Origin: Hydrogenobacter sp. T-8
GTDB taxonomy: Bacteria > Aquificota > Aquificia > Aquificales > Aquificaceae
Direction of reading: 5' to 3'
DNA length: 64,000 nucleotides
Assembly (NCBI RefSeq): GCF_011006175.1
Contig: NZ_CP048795.1
Location: 1-64,000 of the forward strand
In this document: piece after piece, positions 8,218 through 18,617 of the stretch
How positions within the stretch are numbered: the stretch's first letter is position 1
Layout of the letters: each line of letters begins with the position of its first letter
The notes under the pieces: model-generated
The model's input: only the letters and a program-made list of their open reading frames with translations
Database searches by the model: none
Told to the model about the DNA's origin: nothing
Translations under genes and position numbers: made by a program

Positions 8218-8960
8218 TTGTTTACGGTAAAAACCCAGTCCTTGAAGCCCTAAGGGCAGGAAAAAATATAGAAAAGGTGCTATTTGCTCATGACTCGCAT
8301 CCACCACATCAGGTCGTAAAGCTATGCAAGGAAAGGGGTATAAAGCTCCAGAAAGTGCCAAGACAAAGGATAGAAGAGCTCGCAGGGACAAAGAAAACTC
8401 AAGGCATCCTCGCCATATTAAGCCCAGTGGAATACGTAGACCCTCATGTGCTTTTTAGAGAGACCCTTAAAAGAAACTCCTTTTTCATAACCCTTGACCA
8501 CATTACAGACCCACAGAATGTGGGAAACCTCCTTAGAACATGCGAGGTCTTTGGTGGAGTTGGTGCTCTTATGCCAAAGGATAGGTCTTGTCCTATAAAC
8601 GAAACCGTAGTCAAGGCATCTGCGGGTGCGGTCTTTTACCTAAGGCTGTCTAAGGTGGGAAGCCTTTCCAAAGCACTCAGAGATTTTAAAGAGATGGGTG
8701 GATGGGTTGTAGTAGTAGAGAGAGGGGGAAAGGATATAAGAAGCGTTGACTTTCCTCTTGGTTGCACTCTTGTTTTGGGTTCTGAGGGAGAAGGTGTATC
8801 AAAAAGTGTTCTGGAAACTGCAGACCTGCTGGTGTCCATACCCATGCAGGGCAAGGTAAACTCTCTAAATGTTTCAAACGCAGGTGCTATAGCCATGTGG
8901 GAGGTTTTTAAAAAACTACTTGACAAACACCCTGTGGATGGATATAATAGACAATGTTAA
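8214..8960 (+). CDS. rlmB: 23S rRNA (guanosine-2'-O-)-methyltransferase, SpoU/TrmH family
   Basis: A 248-residue SPOUT methyltransferase with an N-terminal RNA-binding domain (YGKNPVLEALRAGKNIEKV) and a C-terminal knot domain. The three SpoU motifs are visible: LDHITDPQNVGNLLRTCE (motif 1), LGSEGEGVS (motif 2) and IPMQGKVNSLNVSNAGAI (motif 3). It most likely methylates a 23S rRNA guanosine (RlmB), with tRNA as an alternative target. It directly precedes the rRNA operon. The first rRNA promoter lies inside its last codons, so the C-terminal VDGYNRQC tail is encoded by promoter DNA. Confidence 0.9.
   Translation: MIVYGKNPVLEALRAGKNIEKVLFAHDSHPPHQVVKLCKERGIKLQKVPRQRIEELAGTKKTQGILAILSPVEYVDPHVLFRETLKRNSFFITLDHITDPQNVGNLLRTCEVFGGVGALMPKDRSCPINETVVKASAGAVFYLRLSKVGSLSKALRDFKEMGGWVVVVERGGKDIRSVDFPLGCTLVLGSEGEGVSKSVLETADLLVSIPMQGKVNSLNVSNAGAIAMWEVFKKLLDKHPVDGYNRQC
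8920..8948 (+). promoter_or_regulatory. rRNA promoter P1
   Basis: A perfect sigma-70 type promoter: TTGACA at 8920-8925, a 17-base spacer, and TATAAT at 8943-8948. It lies within the last codons of rlmB. Confidence 0.85.
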
Positions 8961-8971
8961 GTGGTTCGGGG

Positions 8972-9000
8972 TTGACAAAAACCCCGTGAGAGGATATAAT
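8972..9000 (+). promoter_or_regulatory. rRNA promoter P2
   Basis: A second perfect promoter: TTGACA at 8972-8977, a 17-base spacer, and TATAAT at 8995-9000. It is followed by a GGGGCAAAACCCC hairpin (about 9019-9031) and a weak boxA-like sequence (GTCATCTTAAGAGTTGAATA). Confidence 0.85.
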
Positions 9001-9168
9001 AATTAAGGTTGCGGTTGTAGGGGCAAAACCCCTTGTCATCTTAAGAGTTGAATAGGGTCTTTGTCAGTCCTTTGAAAAGGGCTTGACAAAATCAGAAGGA
9101 TGTGTTAAAGCATTACAGTTTGTTAGGGGTGTAAAAACCCCGTGATGCAAAGACCCTTTAAAAAGGAC

Positions 9169-9197
9169 TTGACAAAGCCTTTGGGGTAGGATATAAT
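9169..9197 (+). promoter_or_regulatory. rRNA promoter P3
   Basis: A third perfect promoter: TTGACA at 9169-9174, a 17-base spacer, and TATAAT at 9192-9197. Another TTGACA at 9083-9088 has only TAAAGC at the matching distance and looks like a decayed copy. Confidence 0.85.
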
Positions 9198-9222
9198 AAA
9201 TAGTCCTACCTGAAAAGTTAGG

Positions 9223-9260
9223 GACTGTAAAAAGTCCCTTGACATCTTGGCAACTGAATA
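9223..9260 (+). promoter_or_regulatory. rRNA leader hairpin plus boxA-like antitermination site (16S)
   Basis: A small hairpin (GGGACT, loop, AGTCCC) is followed at once by TTGACATCTTGGCAACTGAA. The same sequence recurs before the 23S gene. It corresponds by position and form to the boxB-boxA element (compare Bacillus TTCTTTGAAAACT) that loads Nus factors on rRNA transcripts. Identification rests on position and repetition, not on a match to the E. coli boxA. Confidence 0.6.
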
Positions 9261-9287
9261 AGGAGGAAGGACCCAAAACTTGGGGTT

Positions 9288-10838
<1,551 letters not shown>

Positions 10839-10904
10839 ATAACGGAGAAAGGTTTCAGGTTTCAAACTCAGGGTCCTTCCTCCTTATTGAGCTGTCTATC
10901 CTCT

Positions 10905-10978
10905 GGGCCTCTAGCTCAGTCGGTTAGAGCGTGCCCCTGATAAGGGCAAGGTCGGTGGTTCAAGTCCACCGAGGCCCA
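10905..10978 (+). tRNA. tRNA-Ile (GAT)
   Basis: A 74-base tRNA. The acceptor strand GGGCCTC pairs with GAGGCCC, the anticodon loop is CTGATAA (GAT), and the T-loop GTTCAAGTC is present. CCA is not encoded. It lies in the 16S-23S spacer. Confidence 0.97.
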
Positions 10979-10997
10979 TTATCTGGGGCAGGTCCAA

Positions 10998-11069
10998 GGG
11001 GATGTAGCTCAGCGGGAGAGCGCCTGCTTTGCAAGCAGGAGGTCGTGGGTTCAAATCCCACCATCTCCA
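10998..11069 (+). tRNA. tRNA-Ala (TGC)
   Basis: A spacer tRNA with acceptor GGGGATG pairing CATCTCC, anticodon loop TTTGCAA (TGC), and T-loop GTTCAAATC. CCA is not encoded. Confidence 0.96.
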
Positions 11070-11090
11070 TGACATCTTGGCAACTGAATA
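11070..11090 (+). promoter_or_regulatory. boxA-like site before 23S
   Basis: TGACATCTTGGCAACTGAAT occurs directly after tRNA-Ala. It repeats the element that precedes 16S and is probably a second Nus-factor loading site. Confidence 0.55.
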
Positions 11091-13061
11091 GGTTTTCCTT
11101 CCTTGTGGGTGTGCAAGTTAGTAAGGGTCTGGGGTGGATGCCTCGGCTGCCCGAGGGGACGAAGGGCGTGCTAAGCTGCGATAAGCCGGGTGGAGGCGCA
11201 AAGAGCCTTTGAGGCCCGGATGCCCGAATGGGGAAACCCGGCAGGGTGTTGAGCCCTGTCATCCGCGCAAGCGGAGCCAATACGGGACGAAGTAAAACCT
11301 TCTAGTAGTCCCAGGAAAGGAAATCAACCGAGACTCCCCAAGTAGCGGCGAGCGAACGGGGACCAGCCCAAACCGTGTGGGTGTCATGCTGGCGGGCTTA
11401 GCTCACACGGGGTTGCGGGACATGCACGGAGAGGACCGCCATCCTCTCAGGGAGTTACAAAACTGCCACCTAGCCGAAGTGAGCTGGAACGCTCCGCCAC
11501 AGAGGGTGAAAGCCCCGTAGGCAAAAGGTGAGCAGTCTCCCGGGTGCATGATCCCAAGTACCACGGCCCCCGTGGAAGGTCGTGGGAATCTGGGGGGACC
11601 TCCCTCCAAGGCTAAGTACTCCGGGCAGACCGATAGCGTATAGTACCGCGAGGGAAAGGTGAAAAGAACCCCGGAAGGGGAGTGAAATAGAACCTGAAAC
11701 CCCAGATCCACAAGCCAGTGGAAGGGTCTTATGGCCCGACTGCGTGCCTTTTGCAGAATGAGCCAGGGAGTTGTCCTCAGCGGCGAGGTTAAGCCGTCAG
11801 GCGAAGCCGGAGCGAAAGCGAGTCCGAATAGGGCGTTAAGTCGCTGGGGGCAGACGCGAAGCGGAACGATCTACCCATGCCCAGGGTGAAGGACGGGTAA
11901 CGCCGTCTGGAGGCCCGAACGGGTCGGTGCTGCAAAACCGTCCGATGAGGTGTGGGTAGCGGTGAAAAGCCAATCGCGTTCCGTGATAGCTCGTTCTCCC
12001 CGAAATAGGTCGACGCCTAGCGTCATCCGGTCCTTCCCGGAGGTAGAGCCACTGGTTGGGCTAGGGCCTCGAAAGGGGTACCGAACCCTGCCAAACTCCG
12101 AATGCCGGGAAAGGTAGGATGGCAGTCAGTCCCCGGGGGATAAGCTCCGGTGGACAAGAGGGAAACAGCCCAGACCGCCAGCTAAGGTCCCAAAATCCAG
12201 GCTAAGTGGGGAAGGATGTGCGGCTGCTAAGACAGCTGGGAGGTTGGCTTAGAGGCAGCCATCCTTTAAACAGTGCGTAACAGCTGACCGGCCGAGCGGC
12301 CGTGCGCCGAAAATTTAGCGGGGCTCAAGCCTGGTACCGAAGCTGCGGGCTCGCTATTGCGAGCGGTAGGGGAGCGTTCCCTGTGGGCTGAAGTCTCACC
12401 GTAAGGTGGGATGGACTGCAGGGAAGTGAGAATCCTGGCATGAGTAGCAGCGAAGACAGGTGAAAAACCTGTCCGCCGGAAGCCCCAGGTTTTGGCGGCA
12501 ATGTAAATCATCCGCCAGTTAGCCGGGACCCTAAGGTGAGGCCGAAAGGCGTAGCCGATGGGAAGCGGGTCAACATTCCCGCGCCAGCGGTGTGGAGCCA
12601 GAGTCGTGACGCAGGAGGCTAGCGGAAGCCACCTATGGAATGGTGGTCCAAGGTAGTAGGAGGGGGTGGCAGGCAAATCCGTCACCCCATACTCCGAGAG
12701 CTGATGGGGTAACTTCCGCGACGCCACACTGCCGAGAAACAACGGCGCTGGCGTTGAAGCATCGCTGCCCGTACCGGAAACCGACACAGGTGGGCTGGGT
12801 TAGTAGCCTAAGGCGTCGGGGGAACTCTCCTCAAGGAACTCGGCAAATTGCCCCCGTACCCTCGGAAGAAGGGGGGCCTATGGAGGTTAAGCCCTTGCGG
12901 TGTAAGCCTCTGTAGGTCGCAGAGACCGGGTGGTGCCGACTGTTTATCAAAAACACAGGACTACGCAAACCCGTAAGGGGATGTATGTGGTCTGAAACCT
13001 GGCCAGTGCCCGTAGGTTAAGGGGAGGAGTGCAAGCTCCAAACCGAAGCCCGGGTAAACGC

Positions 13062-13130
<69 letters not shown>

Positions 13131-13197
13131 TCCAACGAGTGCCACGCTGTCTCGAGGAGAGTCCCGGCGAAATTGTAATGCCGGTCAAGATGCCGGC

Positions 13198-13228
<31 letters not shown>

Positions 13229-13606
13229 GCTTCACTGTAGTCTGGCATTGAGCCTTGGCTTGTCCTGCGCAGGATAGGTGGGAGCCTGTGAAGTCCCTCC
13301 TCCGGGAGGGATGGAGGCGCCGGTGAGATACCACCCTGGACAGGCTGAGGCCCTAACCGAGCGGTGTTATCCACCGCCGGGACCGTGCCAGATGGGCAGT
13401 TTAGCTGGGGCGGCTGCCTCCTAAAAGGTAACGGAGGCGTCCAAAGGTACCCTCAGGCGGGTCGGAAATCCGCCGTAGAGTACAAGGGCAGAAGGGTGCC
13501 TGACTGTGAGGCAGACGTGCCGAGCAGAGGCGAAAGCCGGGCCTAGTGACCCACTGGTTCTTTGGGGAAGGGCCAGTGATCAGCGGATAAAAGCTACTCC
13601 GGGGAT

Positions 13607-14436
13607 AACAAAGGTTGTCCCGCTCCCGAGTAATCGGGAGGCAATAACGCGGCTTATAACGGGGGAGCCCTCCTACCCAAAAGGGTGTGGGGTAATCCCG
13701 TGGGAAGTCAGGAGAGGCACAACATGGTAAAAAAGGCTCAAAGAGAACTTATAATAGGCACCCTCTTGGGTGACGGATATCTTCAAAAAACAGGCAAGAA
13801 AAATGCAAGGCTCAGGTTGGAGCATTCGGAGAAACAGAAGGAATACATCTTTTGGAAATACGAACTGCTCAAAAACCTGATGCAAGACAAACCTAAGAGG
13901 CTTGAGAGATATAACCCCAAGTGGAAAAAAAGCTATGTATACTATCGCTGCCAAAGCCACTCTATGCCACTCTTGGGTGCCTATAGAAGAGCCTTCTATG
14001 ACGAAAAGGGTAAAAAGCGTATACCAGAAAAGATAAAGAGTCTTCTAAAAGCTCCTCTCTCTTTGGCAGTTTGGTATATGGATGATGGGCATTACTATGC
14101 TAGGGATGGCGTAGCCTACATATATATGCCAAGATATGAGGAGGCAGATATAAAGAGGCTCTTGTCCGCTCTGTCAGAAAACTTCGGGCTCAAACCAAGG
14201 GTGGTGTACAAAAAGGGCTATCCAGTTCTCTTCTTTGACAGAGAGCAAGCCAAAAGGCTCTTTGAGATAATAAACCCATGGGTGCCTGACTTTATGAAAT
14301 ACAAAACCTCTCCAGACCCCGTAACGACTGAGGGCGCGATGCCCGAGGGTCCAGAAAGGGCCAACACGCCGCGCTCCTCACCAGAAGGTGAGGATGATGA
14401 TATAGTCTACCCTCTGGGAAACCAGAGATAAAGGTG
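13607..14436 (+). other. group I intron in 23S rRNA, position equivalent to E. coli L2449
   Basis: The conserved 23S sequence GGGGAT/AACAGGCT is split by 830 bases. The intron obeys group I rules. The 5' exon ends in U (13606), and the exon bases GGGAT (13602-13606) pair with the guide GTCCC (13617-13621), leaving a U.G pair at the splice site (P1). P2 is CTCCCGA/TCGGGAG (13623-13640). P7 pairs GACTG (14326-14330) with TAGTC (14403-14407), inside the typical GATATAGTCT block. P8 is CTCACC/GGTGAG. P9 is CTCTGG-GAAA-CCAGAG (14412-14427). The last intron base is G (14436). The intron should be self-splicing. It carries an endonuclease gene between the 5' domain and P7. Confidence 0.9.
13724..14431 (+). 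CDS. LAGLIDADG homing endonuclease (intron-encoded)
   Basis: A 235-residue protein starting at the ATG at 13724, which has a good site (CAGGAGAGG) 9 bases upstream. An in-frame start at 13685 is unlikely. There are two LAGLIDADG motifs: [11 protein letters not shown] near residue 12 and [12 protein letters not shown] near 117, each with the catalytic Asp. It is therefore a single-chain enzyme with two active-site helices, expected to cut intron-less 23S genes near the insertion site and drive intron homing. It may also act as a maturase. The last roughly 35 codons run through the ribozyme core (P7, P8, P9), and the stop is 5 bases before the 3' splice site. Confidence 0.92.
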   Translation: MVKKAQRELIIGTLLGDGYLQKTGKKNARLRLEHSEKQKEYIFWKYELLKNLMQDKPKRLERYNPKWKKSYVYYRCQSHSMPLLGAYRRAFYDEKGKKRIPEKIKSLLKAPLSLAVWYMDDGHYYARDGVAYIYMPRYEEADIKRLLSALSENFGLKPRVVYKKGYPVLFFDREQAKRLFEIINPWVPDFMKYKTSPDPVTTEGAMPEGPERANTPRSSPEGEDDDIVYPLGNQR

Positions 14437-14520
14437 AACAGGCTAATCTCCCCCGAGAGCCCACATCGACGGGGAGGTTTGGTACCTCGATGTCGGCTCC
14501 CCCCATCCTGGGGCTGAAGC

Positions 14521-14554
<34 letters not shown>

Positions 14555-14904
14555 GGGGACGCGAGCTGGGTTCAGAACGTCGCGAGACAGTTCGGTCCCT
14601 ATCCGCCGCGGGCGCAGGAGTCTTGAGTGGGTCCGTCCTTAGTACGAGAGGACCGGGACGGGGCAGGCTCTGGTGTACCGGTTATCTCTCCAGAGGTAGC
14701 GCCGGGTAGCTATCCTGCTACGGGATAAGCGCTGAAAGCATCTAAGTGCGAAGCCCACCACAAGATAAGGACTCCCTGAAGGGCCCTGGAAGACTACCAG
14801 GTTGATAGGCAGCAGGTGGAAGCTCCGCAAGGGGTGTAGCCGAGCTGTACTAATAGCCCGTTCGACTTGCACACCCACAGGAAGGAAAACCTATTGAGTT
14901 GCTT

Positions 14905-15025
14905 CCCTCGGGACCATAGCGGAGGGGAAACACCCGGCTTCCATTCCGAACCCGGCAGTTAAGCCCTCCAGCGCCGATGATACTGTGCGGGGCGAACCGC
15001 ACGGGAAAGTAGGTCGTCCCGGGGG
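14905..15025 (+). rRNA. rrf: 5S ribosomal RNA
   Basis: A 121-base 5S rRNA. Helix I pairs CCCTCGGGAC (14905-14914) with GTCCCGGGGG (15016-15025). The loop motifs CCATTCCGAACCCGGCAGTTAAG-like (around 14940-14962) and GATGATACTG are present. A GGGTTTATAAACCC palindrome at 15023-15036 follows and may help end transcription, though it lacks a clear T-run. Confidence 0.95.
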
Positions 15026-15026
15026 T

Positions 15027-15452
15027 TTATAAACCCTCTTCAAGATATGTCTTTAAAACCAGTTTAAACAACTTGCTGTGGTTCTTATATCTAAGATGTA
15101 AAAGCTCATGAACTATTTCTCCTCTACTAAGCTCTATCTCAATTCCCAACCCCTCAAAAAGTAACTTAGCTTTAAGAGATAAACTCTTGGTAAACCTTTT
15201 TATTCCCTCCGTTATGCCAAGGTCTTTGAGAAAAACCTCAAGCAGGTAATTGGCAAGGCTCTAGGGAGAGTCCGCATAAGGCATTAAGTCTATGTAGAAG
15301 TTTATGGTTTGTTCTTTTAGCTCTTGTATAACCTTCTTTATTAGAGTAGTTTTCCCATATCTTCTGGGTGCAATTAGGACAAAGCTCTCTCCTTGCAGGA
15401 CACCCCTTTTTGGTCTTTTAAGCTCCTCCTCTCTATCTATAAACCACATCAA
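15027..15452 (-). pseudogene. decayed P-loop ATPase (archaeal-type AAA), amber stop and internal loss
   Basis: The first 63 codons (start at 15452) give WFIDREEELKRPKRGVL, an ATP-binding loop APRRYGKTTLIKK, and NFYIDLMPYA. This is the N-terminus of the prokaryotic AAA ATPase family that often carries a C-terminal nuclease-like domain. An in-frame TAG at 15261-15263 interrupts it. The same frame then continues for 77 codons (SLANYLLEVFLKDLGITEG onward) to a TAA at 15027-15029. Even read through, the product is about 140 residues, against roughly 350 for the family. The Walker B region is missing, so an internal deletion is likely. The end touches the 5S gene. Probably non-functional. Confidence 0.75.
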
Positions 15453-15513
15453 GGTAATATTATAAACCTAAAAGGTTTAAAAATAAACTAAATTGGTTGA
15501 AAACTGTAACCCT

Positions 15514-16987
15514 TTAAGGTTTATAAACTCCCAAGCCTGCCATGACATCCCATAGCCTTTTGTCCGCCTCTTTGCGTTCTTCCTCTGCTTCCATAAGCTC
15601 CACAAGAGCATCTTCTAAGGGCAATACCTCCTCCTTGTGGTTTTTGGATACATACCTTGACGGGCTTAGGTTATAGTCGTTTAGCCTCGCTTCTTCTATG
15701 CTTATTATCTTGCTTATGCCTTCCTCTTCCTTCCAGTCTTTATAAAGCTCATAGACCTTTTGCAGAGTGCTTTCTGGTAGGTAGTTTTTGGGTCTTCCCT
15801 TCTCATAAAGCTGAGAGATGTCTATGAGGAGGATTTTTGACCTTCTGTTTTCTGGTTTGTCCTTGTTTATGAGCATTATTATGCCTGGGGCAGTAGTGTT
15901 ATAAAAGAGGTTTTCTGGCAAGAGGATTATGGATTCTATGAGGTCTGCTTCTACAAAGGCTTTTCTTATGTCCCTTACCTGTGTCAAGGACTACCGCCAT
16001 CCTACCCTTTTCCCTAAGGCTTGCATACATATGCTGAACCCATCCCCAGTCCGCAGAGCTTTCTGGTGGATAGCCAAAGGAAAACCTTCTATATTTATCC
16101 TCTTCATAAAGGCTCTCGGGGAATTTTTGATTCCACATGGGGTTCGCAACCACCACATCAAACCTCATACCATCCTTTATAAAGGCTGGGTCTGTCATGG
16201 TGTTTCCAAGGGCAATGTCCGCTTCCATGTCATGGATAAACACGTTCATCTTCGCCATGGCGTAGGTGGTATGGTTTATTTCCTGACCGTAAAACCTAAG
16301 GGGTGCGGTCTTTGGGTCTTTCCCATACTTTTCCAAAAAGCGAAGCTGACACTTTATAAGAAGCCCTCCAGACCCACAACAGGGGTCGTATACATCCTCT
16401 CCAGGCTTTGGGTCCACAATGTAAGCCATCATCATGGCTACTTCCTTTGGAGTATAAAACTCTCCTGCGGACTGCCCAGAGCCCTCCGCAAACTTACGCA
16501 GGAGATACTCATAAGCCCTTCCCAAAATATCTGGCTCCACATCCCTTAGCCCAAGCCTGTGTCTGGAAAGAATATCTATCAGACTTCTTAGGCTCTGGTC
16601 GCTTATTATCCTCTGCCCCGCGGTAGTTGCATTAAAGTCCACTATGTCCACCACACCCTGAAGTTTGGTGTTGTGTTTTGCTATTTCCCTCACCACCTTT
16701 GTGAGATATTCTCCCAGGTTCGTGCTTTGTTTTCTTATATTTTCCCATCGGGCTATTTCCGGCATATAAAACTTTACAAGTGATGGGTCTTTCCTGATGG
16801 CTTCTTCTGCCCTCTCCTTGCTTCCAAAAGTCTTTACCAACTCCGAAAATTCATCCTCAAAAACATCAGAAAGCCTCTTTATAAAAATAAGAGGCAGTAT
16901 ATAGTCCTTGTATTTGGGGGCTTCTATTTCTCCCCTTATAACACAGGCAGACTCCCAAAGCCAGTTTTCAAGGGTCTTTATGTCCAT
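15514..16987 (-). pseudogene. hsdM: type I restriction-modification DNA methyltransferase subunit, frameshifted
   Basis: Two overlapping frames together make an HsdM protein. The N-terminal part (16987 to about 15985) has LENWLWESACVIRGEIE, the SAM motif DPCCGSGGLLIK and the catalytic VVANPMWNQKF (NPPF-like). It ends where normal HsdM proteins read VLDTGAV. The C-terminal part continues in another frame with RDIRKAFVEADLIESIILLP and ENLFYNTTAPGIIMLINK, to a stop at 15514. At the junction (about 15980-15990) the Gly/Ser-rich segment normally found between VLDTG and RDIRKAF is missing, so a small deletion shifted the frame. No hsdS or hsdR is beside it. The SAM and catalytic motifs survive, but a full protein cannot be made without frameshifting. 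Confidence 0.85.
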
Positions 16988-16996
16988 GTTTTAATT

Positions 16997-17818
16997 TTAC
17001 TCAAGTTTATAGTTCACTGGCAATCTTACAATAACCTCCACAGGGGGCTTTGGAAAAAGCCCAGATACCCTTCTTACCGTATCCACCGCATTTCTATCAA
17101 GCACCTCATAGCCTGAGCTTTCAAGAACCTTTATATCCTTAACAGTCCCATCGGTGCAAAGCCTTATGGAAAGCACTACTCTGCCTTCCCATCCCATCCT
17201 TCTCGCTATAGGCGGATAGCTTATGTTTTTTTGAATAATCTGAGATATAACAGATAGCTTTTCCTTGAGGTATAGTTGTCTTTGTTCCTCTACAGAGGAA
17301 GTGTGAGAAGTTTCTATTGTCTTAGAAACCCTTCCACTTCCCTCTTGGCTTATGCTGGCTTGAATTCCTGTCTCCTTAGACCCTCTTGTGCCTGCTGGCT
17401 CAGAAGCTACCGCTTGAGACTTTTCACCTTGTGCTACTGTGGATGTGGAGATTTGTTCATTAGCGGTTTTAGGCTTTTCTGTAGTTTCCTCTGCTGGCAC
17501 ACTCTTTATAGGCTCTGGCTCTGTGTGTTCTACTCTTGGAGTATTGGCAGGTATTTTGGGAATCTCCTGCGATGCGAACATATCTTGGGTTTTCTCTGGA
17601 GTTCTAAAGGGTTCTGCACTACCCTTAGTATCTGTCTTTGGTTGAGCGGTCTTTAGCTCTTGTATACTTTCCTCCTTTCTAAACTCCAAAAGGCTCAGGT
17701 CTATCTCCAAAGGCTTTGTGTTTTTGTATAAGTTTGTTTGCGAAAGCCATACAAAGCCTGTTAGAAAAAGGGCATGCAGTATAAAGGAAACTCCATAAGC
17801 CTTTAGTCTCTGGTTCAT
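16997..17818 (-). CDS. tonB: TonB energy-transducing protein
   Basis: A 273-residue TonB. An N-terminal anchor helix (about residues 9-26, VSFILHALFLTGFVWL) is followed by a long Pro/Glu/Lys/Thr-rich periplasmic linker (30-180). The C-terminal TonB domain (SYPPIARRMGWEGRVVLSI, then DGTVKDIKVLESSGYEVLD) contacts outer-membrane receptors. It transmits the proton-motive force harvested by ExbB/ExbD. It is the last gene of exbB-exbD-tonB and overlaps exbD by 4 bases. The receptor encoded upstream at 20045-22156 is its likely partner. Confidence 0.93.
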   Translation of the reverse strand: MNQRLKAYGVSFILHALFLTGFVWLSQTNLYKNTKPLEIDLSLLEFRKEESIQELKTAQPKTDTKGSAEPFRTPEKTQDMFASQEIPKIPANTPRVEHTEPEPIKSVPAEETTEKPKTANEQISTSTVAQGEKSQAVASEPAGTRGSKETGIQASISQEGSGRVSKTIETSHTSSVEEQRQLYLKEKLSVISQIIQKNISYPPIARRMGWEGRVVLSIRLCTDGTVKDIKVLESSGYEVLDRNAVDTVRRVSGLFPKPPVEVIVRLPVNYKLE

Positions 17819-18192
17819 CTTACCTCCGTTCTGATGGAAACCCTCTCAAACTGGTATTTCTTCAAAAGCTCCAGAAGGCTTACAAGGCTTTGCAAGTTTG
17901 CGTCCTTGTCTCCTGCTATGCTTATGCGTGCGGAGGGGTCTAAGTTTTTGAGTATCTCCTCAAGCTCTTTGAGGCTTACTTCTCTGCCTTCAAAAAAGAG
18001 CCTACCCTCCTTTGTGAGAACTATCTCAACGCTCCTTACAGCCTCTTCCTGTTTTTGACTTGCCTTTGGGAGGTTTACAGGTATAGAGCCTTGCACCACA
18101 AAGGTGGCGGTGATAAGCACAATGGTAAGTAGCACTAACATAATGTCCACAAGAGGTATCACGTTCATGGAGCTAAACTCTTTCTCTTCCAT
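17815..18192 (-). CDS. exbD: ExbD biopolymer transport protein
   Basis: A 125-residue ExbD with one N-terminal membrane helix (VIPLVDIMLVLLTIVLITATF). It includes the essential Asp of the DIMLVLL motif, which carries protons. A periplasmic domain follows. It overlaps exbB by 20 bases and tonB by 4 bases, so the three are co-translated. Confidence 0.93.
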   Translation of the reverse strand: MEEKEFSSMNVIPLVDIMLVLLTIVLITATFVVQGSIPVNLPKASQKQEEAVRSVEIVLTKEGRLFFEGREVSLKELEEILKNLDPSARISIAGDKDANLQSLVSLLELLKKYQFERVSIRTEVR

Positions 18193-18607
18193 TTTGCACC
18201 TCCCAAAGGGTTACTTTTTCACGCACCTTCCTCAAGAGGTAGTTATATAGCACGGAAGAAGGAATAGCTACCAAAAGACCTACAGCGGTAGCCTTCAAAG
18301 CCAAAGCCAGACCCACCATAACCTTCTGAGTATCCACAAAGCCCTCTTGACCTATGGTGTAAAAGGTTAGCATTATGCCAAGCACTGTTCCAAGAAGACC
18401 CACATAGGGAGCGTTGGAAGCGGTAGAGGCTATGATGAAAAGCCCCTTTGTAAGCTCCATCTCAAGCTCCTGCTTGCTTTTGAAGTTCTCAACTTTGAGG
18501 TTTCTGTAAAACAAAAGCCTTTCTATACCTATGCCAAAGGCTATAAAGCTAAGAAGGAGCAAAAGGGCTATTACGCCATAGTCAACTGAGAGCCTGAGCC
18601 AGTCCAT
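18173..18607 (-). CDS. exbB: ExbB proton-channel protein
   Basis: A 144-residue ExbB/TolQ/MotA family protein with three hydrophobic segments: residues 10-30, about 55-80 with APYVGLLGTVLGIMLTF, and 95-118 with LALALKATAVGLLVAIP. These are the conserved pore helices. It forms the pentameric channel around ExbD. At 144 residues it is shorter than E. coli ExbB (244), as in several Aquificales and epsilonproteobacteria, because it lacks the long cytoplasmic region. Confidence 0.92.
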   Translation of the reverse strand: MDWLRLSVDYGVIALLLLLSFIAFGIGIERLLFYRNLKVENFKSKQELEMELTKGLFIIASTASNAPYVGLLGTVLGIMLTFYTIGQEGFVDTQKVMVGLALALKATAVGLLVAIPSSVLYNYLLRKVREKVTLWEVQNGRERV

Positions 18608-18617
18608 GTTGATAATT

